Source: Erwinia persicina
GTDB taxonomy: Bacteria > Pseudomonadota > Gammaproteobacteria > Enterobacterales > Enterobacteriaceae
NCBI RefSeq assembly: GCF_014838825.1
Contig: NZ_JACYMO010000003.1
Coordinates: forward strand, 62,001 to 126,000
Direction: 5' to 3'
DNA length: 64,000 nt
Made by a program: the position numbers and the translations under genes. Below the pieces are notes generated by a model. That model was not told where the DNA came from, made no database searches, and was given only the letters and a program-made list of their open reading frames with translations. Shown piece after piece: positions 30,770 through 40,612 of this stretch (the stretch's first letter is position 1; every line of letters starts with the position of its first letter).

Positions 30770-31594
30770 TTAATTCAGCTCATCGGGGTCCGGTCCCAGG
30801 CGGTTCCCCTCATCCAGTGCCGCAATCTCACTGATTTCCGTCTTTTGCAGGCGGAAGTCGAACACCTTAAAGTTCTCTTCAATGCGCGATGGCGTGACCG
30901 ATTTCGGGATCACCACCAGACCAGTGTCCAGGTGCCAGCGGATGACAATCTGAGCCGGCGTTTTATCGTACTTCTTCGCCAGCTGTTTGATCACGTCTTT
31001 ATCGAAAACGCCTTTGCCGCCCTGTGCCAGCGGGCTCCAGGATTCGGTCTGGATCTGATGCAAAGCGTTCCAGGCATGCAGCGTGCGCTGTTGCAGCATC
31101 GGGTGCAGCTCCACCTGGTTGATCACCGGGCTGACGCCGGTTTCATCCAGCAGGCGCTTCAGGTGCGGTTCGTTAAAGTTACAGACGCCAATGCTCTTCG
31201 TCAGCCCCTGCTTTTGCAGTTCAATCATCGCCTTCCACGCTTCAACAAAGTTGTCCTTTGCCGGGCAGGGCCAGTGCATCAGATAGAGATCGACACTGTC
31301 GAGCTGCAGTTTCTTCAGGCTGGTTTCCAGTGCCTGAGGCGCGTTAAGCTGATCGTCATTCCACAGCTTGGTGGTCACGAAGATATCCTCGCGTGCCACG
31401 TCCGTTTCCTGCAATGCCTGGCCGATACCCTCTTCGTTCTTGTAGATAGCGGCGGTATCAATGGAGCGATAACCGACGGACAGTGCTTTCACGGCGGCGG
31501 CGCGGGCCTCATCAATACTGGCCTGCCAGACACCCAGGCCAAGCTGGGGCATCATATTGCCATCGTGCAGTTTAATAATCGGTTGATCTGCCAT
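30770..31594 (-). CDS. dkgA: 2,5-diketo-D-gluconate reductase A (aldo-keto reductase)
   Basis: 274 aa (E. coli 275). The AKR tetrad is visible: Asp and Tyr in SIDTAAIYKNE (about 45-55), Lys in TTKLWNDD (about 75) and His in YLMHWP (about 107). IPKSVTPSRIEENF is the NADPH-binding loop. It reduces 2,5-diketogluconate, methylglyoxal and other aldehydes. AAGGAG precedes the ATG. It follows yqhD by 86 bp on the same strand, and in E. coli both are activated by YqhC. Confidence 0.95.
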   Translation of the reverse strand: MADQPIIKLHDGNMMPQLGLGVWQASIDEARAAAVKALSVGYRSIDTAAIYKNEEGIGQALQETDVAREDIFVTTKLWNDDQLNAPQALETSLKKLQLDSVDLYLMHWPCPAKDNFVEAWKAMIELQKQGLTKSIGVCNFNEPHLKRLLDETGVSPVINQVELHPMLQQRTLHAWNALHQIQTESWSPLAQGGKGVFDKDVIKQLAKKYDKTPAQIVIRWHLDTGLVVIPKSVTPSRIEENFKVFDFRLQKTEISEIAALDEGNRLGPDPDELN

Positions 31595-31680
31595 GTTATC
31601 TCCTTATCAGCGTGTGAACCGGTGCGCGGGCACCGGTTGATGGCTCTAAGTCTAGTTGATACACAGGACTCGGGGAGGGA

Positions 31681-32838
31681 TTAACGGGCATCCAGATAAA
31701 TCTGACGGCTGACCTCAGGGGAAATATCCTGATGCTCACCCAGGGCGGTCAGGCCTTTTTCCTCCAGTTTTTTCAGCAGCTGCGGGATCGAAGAACCGTC
31801 GAGCTGATAGTCCCTGAAGCGCGTCGGTACGCCCATCTGCTCAAAGAAATCACGGGTGGCAGCGATGGCGGCATCGATGCGCTCTTCGTCGTTACCGTCG
31901 TGGATCCCCCAGACGCGGGCGGCGTATTGCAGCAGTTTCTCGCGTTTGGTCGCGCGCTGAATATTCATCAGCGAGGGCAGGACGATCGCCAGCGTTTGGG
32001 CGTGATCCAGCCCATGTAACGCCGTGAGCTCGTGGCCGAGCATATGCGTGGCCCAGTCCTGTGGTACACCAGCCCCGATCAGACCGTTCAGTGCCAGGGT
32101 CGCGCTCCACATGATGTTGGCGCGAACGTCGTAATTTTCCGGCTTGGCCAGCGCCTTCGGGCCTTCCCCGATCAAGGTCAGCAGCAGACCTTCGGCAAAA
32201 CGATCCTGCACGTGGGCCTCGACCGGATACGTCAGGTACTGTTCAATCGTATGCACAAAGGCATCCACCACGCCATTGGCAATCTGGCGCGGCGGCAGGC
32301 TGTAGGTATAAACCGGATCCAGCACGGCAAAGCGCGGGAAGACATGATGGCTGCGGAAGGCCTGCTTATCGTGAGTGGCACGGCGGGTGATCACCGCACT
32401 GCGGTTAGACTCGGAGCCGGTGGCGGGCAGGGTCAGCACCGAGCCGATCGGCAGCGCCTGACGGATCTCCGCGCCCCCTGTCTGCAGGATGTGCCACGGG
32501 TCCTGCGGATAAAACGCGGCGGCGGCGATGAACTTGGTGCCGTCAAGCACCGACCCCCCGCCGACGGCCAGCAGGAAGGTGATCTTTTCACGCTTCACCA
32601 CCTCAACGGCCTGCATCAGCGTTTCAAAACTGGGATTAGGCTCAATACCGCCGAACGCCTGCACGTCGAAGCCCTCAAGGGCGCGATACACCTGCGCCAT
32701 CACACCGTTATTTTTCACGCTGCCGCCGCCGAAGGTGATCAGCACTCTGCTGCCAGGCGGAATTTCCGCAGCCAGATGGGCGATCTGGCCCTGACCAAAC
32801 AGAATACGGGTTGGGGTATGCAGAACAAAATTATTCAT
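31681..32838 (-). CDS. yqhD: NADPH-dependent alcohol/aldehyde dehydrogenase YqhD
   Basis: 385 aa from the ATG at 32838 ([19 protein letters not shown]), the family start; the 25-codon extension is rejected. An iron/zinc-type group III alcohol dehydrogenase: [14 protein letters not shown] and [11 protein letters not shown] bind NADPH, and DAFVH plus [16 protein letters not shown] provide the metal ligands. It reduces a wide range of short aldehydes and protects against lipid-peroxidation products. It is divergent from its likely activator gene yqhC. Confidence 0.96.
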   Translation of the reverse strand: MNNFVLHTPTRILFGQGQIAHLAAEIPPGSRVLITFGGGSVKNNGVMAQVYRALEGFDVQAFGGIEPNPSFETLMQAVEVVKREKITFLLAVGGGSVLDGTKFIAAAAFYPQDPWHILQTGGAEIRQALPIGSVLTLPATGSESNRSAVITRRATHDKQAFRSHHVFPRFAVLDPVYTYSLPPRQIANGVVDAFVHTIEQYLTYPVEAHVQDRFAEGLLLTLIGEGPKALAKPENYDVRANIMWSATLALNGLIGAGVPQDWATHMLGHELTALHGLDHAQTLAIVLPSLMNIQRATKREKLLQYAARVWGIHDGNDEERIDAAIAATRDFFEQMGVPTRFRDYQLDGSSIPQLLKKLEEKGLTALGEHQDISPEVSRQIYLDAR

Positions 32839-33017
32839 CACGGGCAATCCTGTTGAAAGGGGTATCGGCTGGATCAGGCGTTCAATTGTCGCCAGCGGCC
32901 GGGCATGGCTCAATGCTCATTTCTGCCTGTTTCTTGCCTGATCCTCCAAAGGGCTGGAGAAATACCGGAACGGAGGCGATGATACGCCCGGGTTTCATTC
33001 TGCAGGCGGGAATCAAA

Positions 33018-33911
33018 ATGGATAGACAGGCAATCTGCGCCCGGCTGGCGCAACAGGTCATCAGTCTGGTGACCGGCGATAAACATCAGGTGGCTCCCGT
33101 GCCGGGGATCACCCTCATACACGCAGATCGTTACTGGGCACGCCAGCCGGTGATGTATCAGCCGGCTATTGTGATCCTGTTTCAGGGGCAGAAAACCGGT
33201 TATCTCGGCAACAGCGTATTTCAGTATGACGCCACCAAGTATCTGATGCTTACCGTGCCGCTGCCGTTTGAGTGTGAAACCTTCGCCACGCCGGAACAGC
33301 CGCTGGCGGGACTGTCGCTGCGCGTCGATGCGCTGAAGCTGCAGGATCTGCTGATTGATATCGGGGACGACGACGGCTTCCGCCCTGAGCCGCAAACGCG
33401 GGGTATTCACTCGGCGCTGCTGACCGAAGAGATGCTTTGCGCGACTGAGCGGCTGCTGGACGTGATGCGCCACCCGCGCGATGCCCGCGTACTGGGCCCG
33501 CAGATTGTGCGTGAAATCCTCTACCATGTCCTGCAGGGGCCCTGTGGCGGCGCGCTGCTGGCGCTGGTCAGTCGGCAGACCCAGTTCAGTCAGATTGCCC
33601 GTGCGCTGCGCCGCATTGAGCACCATTTTACCGACAATCTCAGCGTTGACCTGCTGGCGGCCGAAGCCAATATGAGCGTCTCGGCGTTTCACCATAACTT
33701 TAAAGCGGTGACCAGTACCTCGCCGCTGCAGTATCTGAAAAGCTATCGCCTGCATCAGGCGCGCATGATGATGTTGCAGGAGGGGATGAAAGCCAGCGTC
33801 GCGGCCATCCGGGTCGGTTATGAAAGCCCGTCGCAATTTTCACGCGAATTCAAACGCTACTTTGGCGTCACGCCGGGAGAAGAGATGTCCCGGATGCGCC
33901 AGGGGGGGTAG
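33018..33911 (+). CDS. yqhC: AraC-family regulator YqhC
   Basis: 297 aa from the ATG at 33018 ([20 protein letters not shown]). The frame is open upstream to 32811, but that would overlap the yqhD start and reads poorly, so the shorter form is preferred. The N-terminal AraC_N cupin-like domain (about 20-160) has [15 protein letters not shown], and the two C-terminal helix-turn-helices (about 195-290) include [18 protein letters not shown] and [18 protein letters not shown]. YqhC senses aldehydes and activates yqhD-dkgA. The 179 bp between yqhD and yqhC should hold the operator. Confidence 0.9.
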   Translation: MDRQAICARLAQQVISLVTGDKHQVAPVPGITLIHADRYWARQPVMYQPAIVILFQGQKTGYLGNSVFQYDATKYLMLTVPLPFECETFATPEQPLAGLSLRVDALKLQDLLIDIGDDDGFRPEPQTRGIHSALLTEEMLCATERLLDVMRHPRDARVLGPQIVREILYHVLQGPCGGALLALVSRQTQFSQIARALRRIEHHFTDNLSVDLLAAEANMSVSAFHHNFKAVTSTSPLQYLKSYRLHQARMMMLQEGMKASVAAIRVGYESPSQFSREFKRYFGVTPGEEMSRMRQGG

Positions 33912-34124
33912 GTGGCCGATCCGGCAGGGGGCATTATATCAAAGGTTTACCGACTGGAAAATTAACAAGGCCTTGATAATTAGTAAGAAAATCTAAATAA
34001 AATAATGTATTGAGAAGATACTTAAAAAGCCATATATTGGCCGCGTTTTATGTAGGGCCCACTATTTACTTAATTCAATTAATTCAACTGCGGCGTTAAT
34101 GATACCCCCGGTTGTAGGAGAGAT

Positions 34125-35510
34125 ATGATGACGGATAAAGTCCGTATTGATACTTTAGATGCCAAATCTTTTGATGGAAACAATGAGACCTATTTAGCCA
34201 GACAGGCTGAGTTTGAATCTAATGTAAGGAGCTATCCACGTAAATTGCCGTTTGCAATTGCGAAAGCTCAGGGTGTTTGGATCACTGATGTTGAAAATAA
34301 TCACTATCTTGACTGCCTTGCCGGCGCGGGAACGCTGGCGCTTGGACATAACCATCCGGACGTTTTACAGAGCATCCAGAATGTCATTACCAGCGGCTTG
34401 CCGTTACATACTCTCGATCTGACAACGCCGTTAAAAGATCAGTTCTCAGAATACCTGCTGTCCTTACTGCCAGGACAGGGGAAAGAGTACTGCCTGCAGT
34501 TCACCGGTCCGTCCGGTGCCGATGCCGTTGAAGCCGCGCTGAAGCTGGCGAAAAAAGTGACCGGCCGTGCCGGTGTGATCAGCTTCTCCGGTGGTTACCA
34601 CGGGATGACCCACGGCGCGCTGTCGGTGACCGGTAACCTGTCACCAAAAGAAGCCGTCGATGGCATGATGCCAGAAGTGCAGTTTATGCCTTATCCGCAC
34701 CAGTACCGCTGCCCGCTGGGCATTGGTGGTGAAGCGGGTGTTAAAGCGCTGACCTACTACTTCGATAACCTGATCAACGACGTTGAAAGCGGCGTGCGCA
34801 AGCCTGCGGCCGTGATCCTGGAAGCCGTACAGGGCGAGGGTGGGGTTAACCCGGCACCGGCCGAGTGGCTGCAGCGTATCCGTCAGGTCACTCAGGAACA
34901 CGGTATTCTGCTGATCATTGATGAAGTACAGGCCGGTTTCTGCCGTACCGGTAAACAGTTCGCCTTTGAACACGCGGGCATTGAACCGGACATCATTGTG
35001 ATGTCAAAAGCCGTCGGCGGCGGTCTGCCTCTGGCCGTGCTGGGCATCAAAAAGCAGTTCGATGCCTGGTCTCCTGGCCACCATACCGGAACCTTCCGCG
35101 GTAACCAGCTGGCGATGGCCACCGGCCTGACCACGTTGAAAATCCTGAAAGACAATAACGTGGCGGCGAAAGTGGCAGAGCAGGGCGAGTGGCTGAAAGG
35201 CAAACTGGCTGAACTGCAGAAGCGCTATCCGGTTATTGGCCACGTTCGCGGTCTGGGCCTGATGATCGGCATTGAGCTGGTTAAGCCACAGGAAGCGGCG
35301 GATCATATGGGCTGCCATCCGGCCGACGGCGAGCTGTCCGCACTGGTTCAGAAGAAATGCTTCGAAAACGGTCTGATCCTGGAGCGTGGTGGTCGTCACG
35401 GCTGTGTGCTGCGTCTGCTGCCGTCCCTGTTGATCACCAATGAAGAGCTGGGTGTTTTCCTGGACAAATTCGAACACGCCCTGCTGTCTGCTGGCGTCAA
35501 ACCTGTATAA
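34125..35510 (+). CDS. dat: Diaminobutyrate--2-oxoglutarate transaminase
   Basis: 461 aa, class III PLP aminotransferase. [45 protein letters not shown] and [13 protein letters not shown] are in order, and the PLP lysine is K295 in [11 protein letters not shown]. The protein matches Acinetobacter-type Dat, which makes L-2,4-diaminobutyrate from aspartate semialdehyde and glutamate. GGAGAG sits just before the start. It is followed at 12 bp by ddc. The first 40 codons are AT-rich compared with the rest. Confidence 0.92.
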   Translation: MMTDKVRIDTLDAKSFDGNNETYLARQAEFESNVRSYPRKLPFAIAKAQGVWITDVENNHYLDCLAGAGTLALGHNHPDVLQSIQNVITSGLPLHTLDLTTPLKDQFSEYLLSLLPGQGKEYCLQFTGPSGADAVEAALKLAKKVTGRAGVISFSGGYHGMTHGALSVTGNLSPKEAVDGMMPEVQFMPYPHQYRCPLGIGGEAGVKALTYYFDNLINDVESGVRKPAAVILEAVQGEGGVNPAPAEWLQRIRQVTQEHGILLIIDEVQAGFCRTGKQFAFEHAGIEPDIIVMSKAVGGGLPLAVLGIKKQFDAWSPGHHTGTFRGNQLAMATGLTTLKILKDNNVAAKVAEQGEWLKGKLAELQKRYPVIGHVRGLGLMIGIELVKPQEAADHMGCHPADGELSALVQKKCFENGLILERGGRHGCVLRLLPSLLITNEELGVFLDKFEHALLSAGVKPV

Positions 35511-35522
35511 CTGGAGTAAGTG

Positions 35523-36986
35523 ATGTCCCGGTTAAACCCGATTCTGGCCGCGTCAGCGCAAAGCACGGATGCGTATCAGCAAGCGATTAAACAGACCAGC
35601 GAAGCCGTGGTGCAGTGGCTGCAACAGCCTGAAATGTATCAGGGAAAAAGCGTGGCTGAACTGCGTGAACGCATCCAGCTGGACTTCACCTCTCAGGGCC
35701 TGGGCAACCAGGCCGCGATTGAGCGTGCGGTCGAATTCTTCTTAAAAGACAGCCTGTCGGTTCATCACCCACAGTGCGTCGCCCACCTGCACTGCCCGAG
35801 TCTGGTGGTCAGCCAGGCGGCGGAAGTGCTGATTAACGCCACAAACCAGAGCATGGACTCCTGGGATCAGAGCCCGTCGGCTACCATTATTGAGGTGAAG
35901 CTGATCGAATGGCTGCGCGCTCAGGTAGGCTACCAGCCGGGTGATGCCGGAGTGTTCACCAGCGGTGGCACCCAGAGTAACCTGATGGGCCTGATGCTGG
36001 CGCGCGATGCCTTCTTTGCGCGCCTCGGCCATTCTGTCCAGCAGGACGGGCTGCCAGGCGATCTGAGCAAGATCAAAGTGTTGTGTTCCGAAAATGCGCA
36101 CTTCTCCGTGCAGAAGAATATGGCACTGATGGGACTGGGTTACCGTTCCGTTACGCTGGTGAAAACCGACCGCTTTGCGCGCATGGACGTCAATGACCTG
36201 GCTGAAAAGATTGCGCAGGCACAGGCCAACGGCGAACAGATTCTGGCGATTGTGGCCACCGCAGGCACCACTGACGCGGGGGCTATTGACCCGCTGCCGG
36301 CGATTGCCAGCCTGGCAGCAGAACATCAGATCTGGGTGCATGTGGATGCGGCATGGGGCGGGGCGCTGCTGCTGTCTGAGAAATACCGCGACTACCTGGA
36401 CGGCATTGAGCTGGTGGACTCCGTCACGCTGGACTTCCACAAGCAGTTCTTCCAGACCATCAGCTGCGGCGCGTTCCTGCTGAAAGAGGCGCGTCACTAC
36501 GAGCTGATGCGCTACCAGGCGGCGTACCTGAACTCCGAGTTCGATGAAGCGCAGGGCGTGCCTAACCTGGTATCCAAATCGCTGCAAACCACCCGCCGTT
36601 TCGATGCGCTGAAGCTGTGGATGGGCCTGGAAGCGCTGGGCCAGCAGCAGTACGCTGAGATCATCGACCACGGCGTCACCCTGGCGCAGCAGGTGGCGCA
36701 GTACGTCACTGAGCAGCCGTCACTGGAGCTGGTGATGCAGCCACAGCTGGCCAGCGTGCTGTTCCGCTATCGTCCGGCCTCCCTGGCCAACGCGGATGAT
36801 GCGGCTATCGCGCTGCTGAATCAGAAAATTGGTGATGCGCTGCTGGATTCGGGAAGGGCCAACGTGGGGGTGACAGAATCGGACGGGGTAACCTGCCTGA
36901 AGATGACGCTATTAAACCCCACCGTCACCCTGCAGGATATTCAGGTCCTGCTGGCGCTGGTGGAAACCACAGCAGAGCAGCTGTAA
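35523..36986 (+). CDS. ddc: L-2,4-diaminobutyrate decarboxylase
   Basis: 487 aa. The ATG at 35523 has GGAG at 6 nt; a GTG three bases earlier is too close. Group II PLP decarboxylase: VFTSGGTQSNLMGL, HFSVQKNMALMG, HVDAAWGGALLLS and the PLP lysine K307 in LDFHKQFFQTISCG. With Dat it yields 1,3-diaminopropane, a polyamine important in Acinetobacter for surface motility and a norspermidine precursor in vibrios. No carboxynorspermidine genes are present here. Confidence 0.93.
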   Translation: MSRLNPILAASAQSTDAYQQAIKQTSEAVVQWLQQPEMYQGKSVAELRERIQLDFTSQGLGNQAAIERAVEFFLKDSLSVHHPQCVAHLHCPSLVVSQAAEVLINATNQSMDSWDQSPSATIIEVKLIEWLRAQVGYQPGDAGVFTSGGTQSNLMGLMLARDAFFARLGHSVQQDGLPGDLSKIKVLCSENAHFSVQKNMALMGLGYRSVTLVKTDRFARMDVNDLAEKIAQAQANGEQILAIVATAGTTDAGAIDPLPAIASLAAEHQIWVHVDAAWGGALLLSEKYRDYLDGIELVDSVTLDFHKQFFQTISCGAFLLKEARHYELMRYQAAYLNSEFDEAQGVPNLVSKSLQTTRRFDALKLWMGLEALGQQQYAEIIDHGVTLAQQVAQYVTEQPSLELVMQPQLASVLFRYRPASLANADDAAIALLNQKIGDALLDSGRANVGVTESDGVTCLKMTLLNPTVTLQDIQVLLALVETTAEQL

Positions 36987-37037
36987 TACGCTGACTGACG
37001 CGGGGCAGGCACAATGCCGTTGCCCCGCGAGACATCC

Positions 37038-37062
37038 AGCCCGGTTATTACCGGGCTTTTTT
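37038..37062 (+). terminator. Rho-independent terminator of ddc, inside the yghB 3' end
   Basis: GCCCGG-TTATTA-CCGGGC is followed by TTTTTT. Its loop holds two tandem yghB stop codons (minus strand), so the last codons of yghB form the stem. A second GC-rich hairpin (GCGGGGCA / TGCCCCGC, 37000-37028) lies just upstream. Confidence 0.85.
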
Positions 37063-37704
37063 GCCTTTTACCACCAGGGCGATACTGCCGATCAGACCAA
37101 TGGTGAGCATAATCAGCGGCAGGATCATCAGGCAGGCCATCACCTGATCTTCATGACGTTTGATAAACGGCACCTGACTGATGGTGTAACCAAACCCGAC
37201 CAGAATCCCCACCCACAGCAGCCCACTCAACCAGTTAAAGAGCTGGAAACGCCCGTTTTTCAGGCCGGAAATCCCCGCCAGAGTGGGCAAAATCGTGCGT
37301 ACAAAAGCCAGAAAACGGCCGACCAGCAGCGCCATCAGACCGTGACGATTAAACAGATTCCATGCGCGCTGGTGATACTGCGCCGGTAAATGCAGCAGCC
37401 AGCCTTTGACCAGTCGGGTGTTACCCAGCCAGCGGCCCTGGAGATATCCCAGCCAGCAGCCGAGGCTGGCCGCGGTGGTGAGGATTAGCAGCGTGGGTAT
37501 AAATGCCATCACCCCTTTGGCAATCATCGCCCCGGCGAGCAGCAGCAGGCTGTCACCCGGTAAAAACGCCGCAGGCAGCAGACCATTTTCCAGTAGCAGC
37601 GTCAGAAACATAATGCCGTAGACTATCCAAATCACATCCGGATTGGCCAGCGCGGCAAAATCCTGATGCCACAGCGCCTGAACAATCTCGTGTAGTACAC
37701 CCAT
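37048..37704 (-). CDS. yghB: DedA-family inner membrane protein YghB
   Basis: 218 aa (E. coli YghB 219). Hydrophobic segments alternate with the conserved [21 protein letters not shown] (Glu and Asp in re-entrant helices) and [18 protein letters not shown], whose arginines are essential in E. coli YghB/YqjA. DedA proteins act in envelope homeostasis and in lipid carrier recycling, depend on proton motive force, and support cell division and drug tolerance. It ends in a basic KGKKAR. The gene is single and convergent with ddc. Confidence 0.94.
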   Translation of the reverse strand: MGVLHEIVQALWHQDFAALANPDVIWIVYGIMFLTLLLENGLLPAAFLPGDSLLLLAGAMIAKGVMAFIPTLLILTTAASLGCWLGYLQGRWLGNTRLVKGWLLHLPAQYHQRAWNLFNRHGLMALLVGRFLAFVRTILPTLAGISGLKNGRFQLFNWLSGLLWVGILVGFGYTISQVPFIKRHEDQVMACLMILPLIMLTIGLIGSIALVVKGKKAR

Positions 37705-37926
37705 TCGTTATTCCCGTTAAACCCATTGCCTTTCTTGATGACGCTATCCTGCTGGCTACGGCGACTGACGGGGTCAGATCGTGCCGTCCCTGCCGTGACA
37801 GGATAGCGTCCGTTGCGTTGGCGAATACAACTTCCTTGTCCAGTGTAACTGTAAACAGGTTCCGGCACCTTGATCAAAGGCGCGAACCCACCATGCCATT
37901 CATCAAATGTTGAAGTTCAGGCGTCT

Positions 37927-39117
37927 TCAGCGGCTCAGGCGGTCAAAACCGGCGGCCAGGTCGTCAATCAGATCGTCGACATTTTCCAGGCCGATATGCA
38001 CACGTACCAGCGTGCCGGTAAAATCGACCCCGCCAGCCGGGCGGATGGCCGCCAGCTCCTCCGGCTGGTTAGCCAGGATCAGCGACTCGTAGCCGCCCCA
38101 GGAGTACGCCATACTGAAATGGCTGAAGTTATCCAGGTAGTCCGCCAGCTGCGCGTCACTCAGCCTTTCGTTCAGTATAAAGGAAAACAGGCCGCTGCTG
38201 CCGGTGAAGTCGCGCTGCCAGAACGCGTGACCCTGACACTCAGGGAGTGCAGGGTGGTTGACCCGGGCGACTTCCGGGCGTGCTGACAGCCAGTGTGCCA
38301 CCCGCAGGCTGCTCTCCTCATGCTGACGCAGGCGCACTGCCAGCGTGCGCAGGCCTCGGCTGGTCATGTAGGCGGTATCGGCATCGGCCATCTGCCCCAT
38401 CAGATAGGAGTTTTCCCGCAGTTGCTCCCAGCAGCGCGCGTTCGCCACGGCAGTCCCAATCATCGCATCCGAGTGGCCAATCAGGTATTTGGTCCCGGCC
38501 TGAATGGAGATATCCACGCCGAAGTCCAGCGCCCGGAAAAGGATGCCCGCGCCCCAGGTATTATCGATCATGATAATCGTCTCCGGGGCCTTACGGCGGA
38601 TCGCCGCGACGATGGCCGGAACATCCTGCACTTCCATGGTGATTGACGCCGGTGACTCCAGAAACACCACGCGGGTGTTGGGCTGGACGAGGTCAGCGAT
38701 CTCACTGCCGGTACTGTGATCAAACCAGGTGGTGGTGACCCCCAGCTTACTGAGGATTTTGGTGCAGAAATCCTGTGTGGGTTCATACACGCTGCCGCTC
38801 ATCAGCACGTTATCCCCGGCAGATACAAACGCCAGAATAGCATTGGAAACGGCTGCCGCACCGCACGGATACAGGGCGCAGCCGGCACCGCCTTCCAGTT
38901 CGGTCATCGCCTCCTGCAGCGAGAAGTGGGTCAGGGTGCCACGGCGACCGTAGAACAGCTCACCGTCTGCCCGACCAGCGGTGGCCCGCTTCTTATCGGC
39001 AACGGTGTCAAAGACCAGCGACGAAGCACGCTGGATGACGGTATTCACTGACCCCTGGGTATAACGTTTGCCGCGTCCGGCACGAATCAGTGCCGTCTCA
39101 ATTTTTTCGCTGCTCAT
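37927..39117 (-). CDS. metC: Cystathionine beta-lyase
   Basis: 396 aa (E. coli 395). Cys/Met metabolism PLP family: [39 protein letters not shown] and the PLP lysine in [13 protein letters not shown] (about residue 210). It cleaves cystathionine to homocysteine, ammonia and pyruvate in methionine synthesis. An AGGA site precedes the ATG. It is divergent from exbB, as in E. coli. I see no convincing tandem MetJ box in its leader. Confidence 0.95.
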   Translation of the reverse strand: MSSEKIETALIRAGRGKRYTQGSVNTVIQRASSLVFDTVADKKRATAGRADGELFYGRRGTLTHFSLQEAMTELEGGAGCALYPCGAAAVSNAILAFVSAGDNVLMSGSVYEPTQDFCTKILSKLGVTTTWFDHSTGSEIADLVQPNTRVVFLESPASITMEVQDVPAIVAAIRRKAPETIIMIDNTWGAGILFRALDFGVDISIQAGTKYLIGHSDAMIGTAVANARCWEQLRENSYLMGQMADADTAYMTSRGLRTLAVRLRQHEESSLRVAHWLSARPEVARVNHPALPECQGHAFWQRDFTGSSGLFSFILNERLSDAQLADYLDNFSHFSMAYSWGGYESLILANQPEELAAIRPAGGVDFTGTLVRVHIGLENVDDLIDDLAAGFDRLSR

Positions 39118-39270
39118 AAAGATCCTGTGTCATTTTTACCCTTTTTTTAACGTTAACACGCCAGCCGTCTACGCGGTATTCAGCATCGGGTTAAGTGATA
39201 AAAATTCACCATCCGTGCGCGCCGGGGAGCCTTCAGTCAACAAACTGAGCAAAAAACACCCAAAAAGTTG

Positions 39271-39298
39271 TAAATAGTAATGAGAACTACTATCAATT
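39271..39298 (+). promoter_or_regulatory. Candidate Fur box upstream of exbB
   Basis: AATAGTAATGAGAACTACTA contains an ATAGTA/TACTAT inverted repeat and partly matches the Fur hexamer pattern. It lies about 70-95 bp before the exbB start, where E. coli exbB also has Fur control. Confidence 0.45.
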
Positions 39299-39365
39299 CC
39301 CGGCCTTTTTGGTATGATCCGCGAAGTATTTTTCGCTATCAACACTTAGACGTTGGAGACACAGC

Positions 39366-40100
39366 GTGACAAATGATTTGATGCAGATGGACCTGTCCGT
39401 CTGGGGCATGTACCAGCATGCCGACATCGTGGTTAAAGCGGTGATGATTGGCCTTTTGTTGGCATCGGTTGTCACCTGGGCCATTTTCTTCAGTAAAAGC
39501 GTTGAACTGAGCGCGGCGCGCAGGCGTCTGAAGCGTGAGCAACAGCAGCTGGCGAATGTCCGTTCGCTGGAAGAAGCCGCCCGGATCTGTGACGGCTTCC
39601 AGGGTTACAGTCTCAGCACGCTGCTGATTAAAGAAGCGGAAAACGAGCTGGAACTGTCGGCAGGATCGGACGATAACAACGGGATCAAAGAACGTACCGG
39701 CTTTCGTCTGGAGCGCCGTGTGGCGGCCTTCAGCCGTCACGCTGGCCGCGGCAACGGTTTCCTCGCCACTATCGGCGCTATTGCCCCGTTCGTTGGCCTG
39801 TTCGGTACGGTATGGGGCATCATGAACAGCTTTATCGGTATTGCGCAGACGCAGACCACCAACCTTGCGGTTGTCGCCCCCGGCATTGCTGAAGCGCTGC
39901 TGGCCACCGCGATTGGTCTGGTTGCCGCGATCCCTGCGGTCGTTATCTATAACGTCTTTGCCCGTACCATCGGCAGCTACAAAGCCTCGCTGGGTGACGT
40001 AGCCGCGCAGGTTCTGCTGTTGCAGAGCCGTGACCTTGACCTGGCGGCGAGTGAAAGCACACAGCGCGTTCAGCCAGCGCAGAAACTGCGGGTGGGTTAA
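39366..40100 (+). CDS. exbB: TonB-system energising protein ExbB
   Basis: 244 aa, same length as E. coli and with the same GTG start, behind TTGGAGAC. Three membrane helices are visible (about 18-38, 130-150, 175-195), with the conserved ATIGAIAPFVGLFGTVWGIMNSF and the pore helix LLATAIGLVAAIPAVVIYN. With ExbD it uses proton motive force to energise TonB for iron-siderophore and B12 uptake. Confidence 0.97.
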   Translation: MTNDLMQMDLSVWGMYQHADIVVKAVMIGLLLASVVTWAIFFSKSVELSAARRRLKREQQQLANVRSLEEAARICDGFQGYSLSTLLIKEAENELELSAGSDDNNGIKERTGFRLERRVAAFSRHAGRGNGFLATIGAIAPFVGLFGTVWGIMNSFIGIAQTQTTNLAVVAPGIAEALLATAIGLVAAIPAVVIYNVFARTIGSYKASLGDVAAQVLLLQSRDLDLAASESTQRVQPAQKLRVG

Positions 40101-40105
40101 GTATT

Positions 40106-40528
40106 ATGGCCATGCGATTTAACGAAGATCTCGATAGCAACGGTGAAATGCACGAGATCAACGTCACGCCGTTTATCGACGTTATGCTGGTGCTGCTGAT
40201 TATCTTTATGGTCGCCGCGCCGCTGGCCACCGTTGACGTTCGCGTCAATCTGCCTGCTTCCACCAGTTCCCCGCAGCCGCGCCCGGAAAAGCCGGTATAC
40301 CTGTCTATCAAAGCCGATAACCAGCTGTTTATCGGTAACGATGCCGTGACGCAGGAGACGCTGGTCGAGACGTTAATCAGGCAGACTGAAGGCAAGAAGG
40401 ACACCACCATCTTCTTCCAGGCCGACAAGACCGTCGATTATGAAACGCTGATGAGTGTCATGGATAAGCTGCGGCAGGCCGGGTATCTGAAGATCGGCCT
40501 GATGGGCATGGAAACGACGGGCAAATAA
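40106..40528 (+). CDS. exbD: TonB-system energising protein ExbD
   Basis: 140 aa (E. coli 141), 5 bp after exbB. A short cytoplasmic tail precedes one membrane helix (about 22-43) that carries the essential aspartate in INVTPFIDVMLVLLIIFMV. The periplasmic domain (about 60-140) contacts TonB; it is conserved to ADKTVDYETLMSVMDKLRQAG. It acts as a dimer within the ExbB pentamer. Confidence 0.97.
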   Translation: MAMRFNEDLDSNGEMHEINVTPFIDVMLVLLIIFMVAAPLATVDVRVNLPASTSSPQPRPEKPVYLSIKADNQLFIGNDAVTQETLVETLIRQTEGKKDTTIFFQADKTVDYETLMSVMDKLRQAGYLKIGLMGMETTGK

Positions 40529-40548
40529 ATATTCTGTCGAAGAATGGC

Positions 40549-40576
40549 GGGGGCGGACCTTTTTCCGGTTGCCCCC
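40549..40576. terminator. T-loop hairpin between convergent exbD and citrate-type symporter
   Basis: GGGGGC pairs with GCCCCC around GGACCTTTTTCCGGTT, which can form extra pairs near a TTTTTCC loop. A second inverted repeat GGCTGAC / GTCAGCC follows at 40581-40605. Neither has a T tail. Confidence 0.5.
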
Positions 40577-40612
40577 GGCGGGCTGACTGCAACAGACGGT
40601 CAGCCGCACTCC

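Noticed and set aside
32811..33017. Long N-terminal extension of YqhC
   Set aside because: It would overlap the divergent yqhD start and has no family similarity; the ATG at 33018 gives a normal AraC-family length.
39118..39180. MetJ box upstream of metC
   Set aside because: Only single imperfect AGAC-type octamers are seen (for example GTAGACGG); tandem 8-bp met boxes are not evident.
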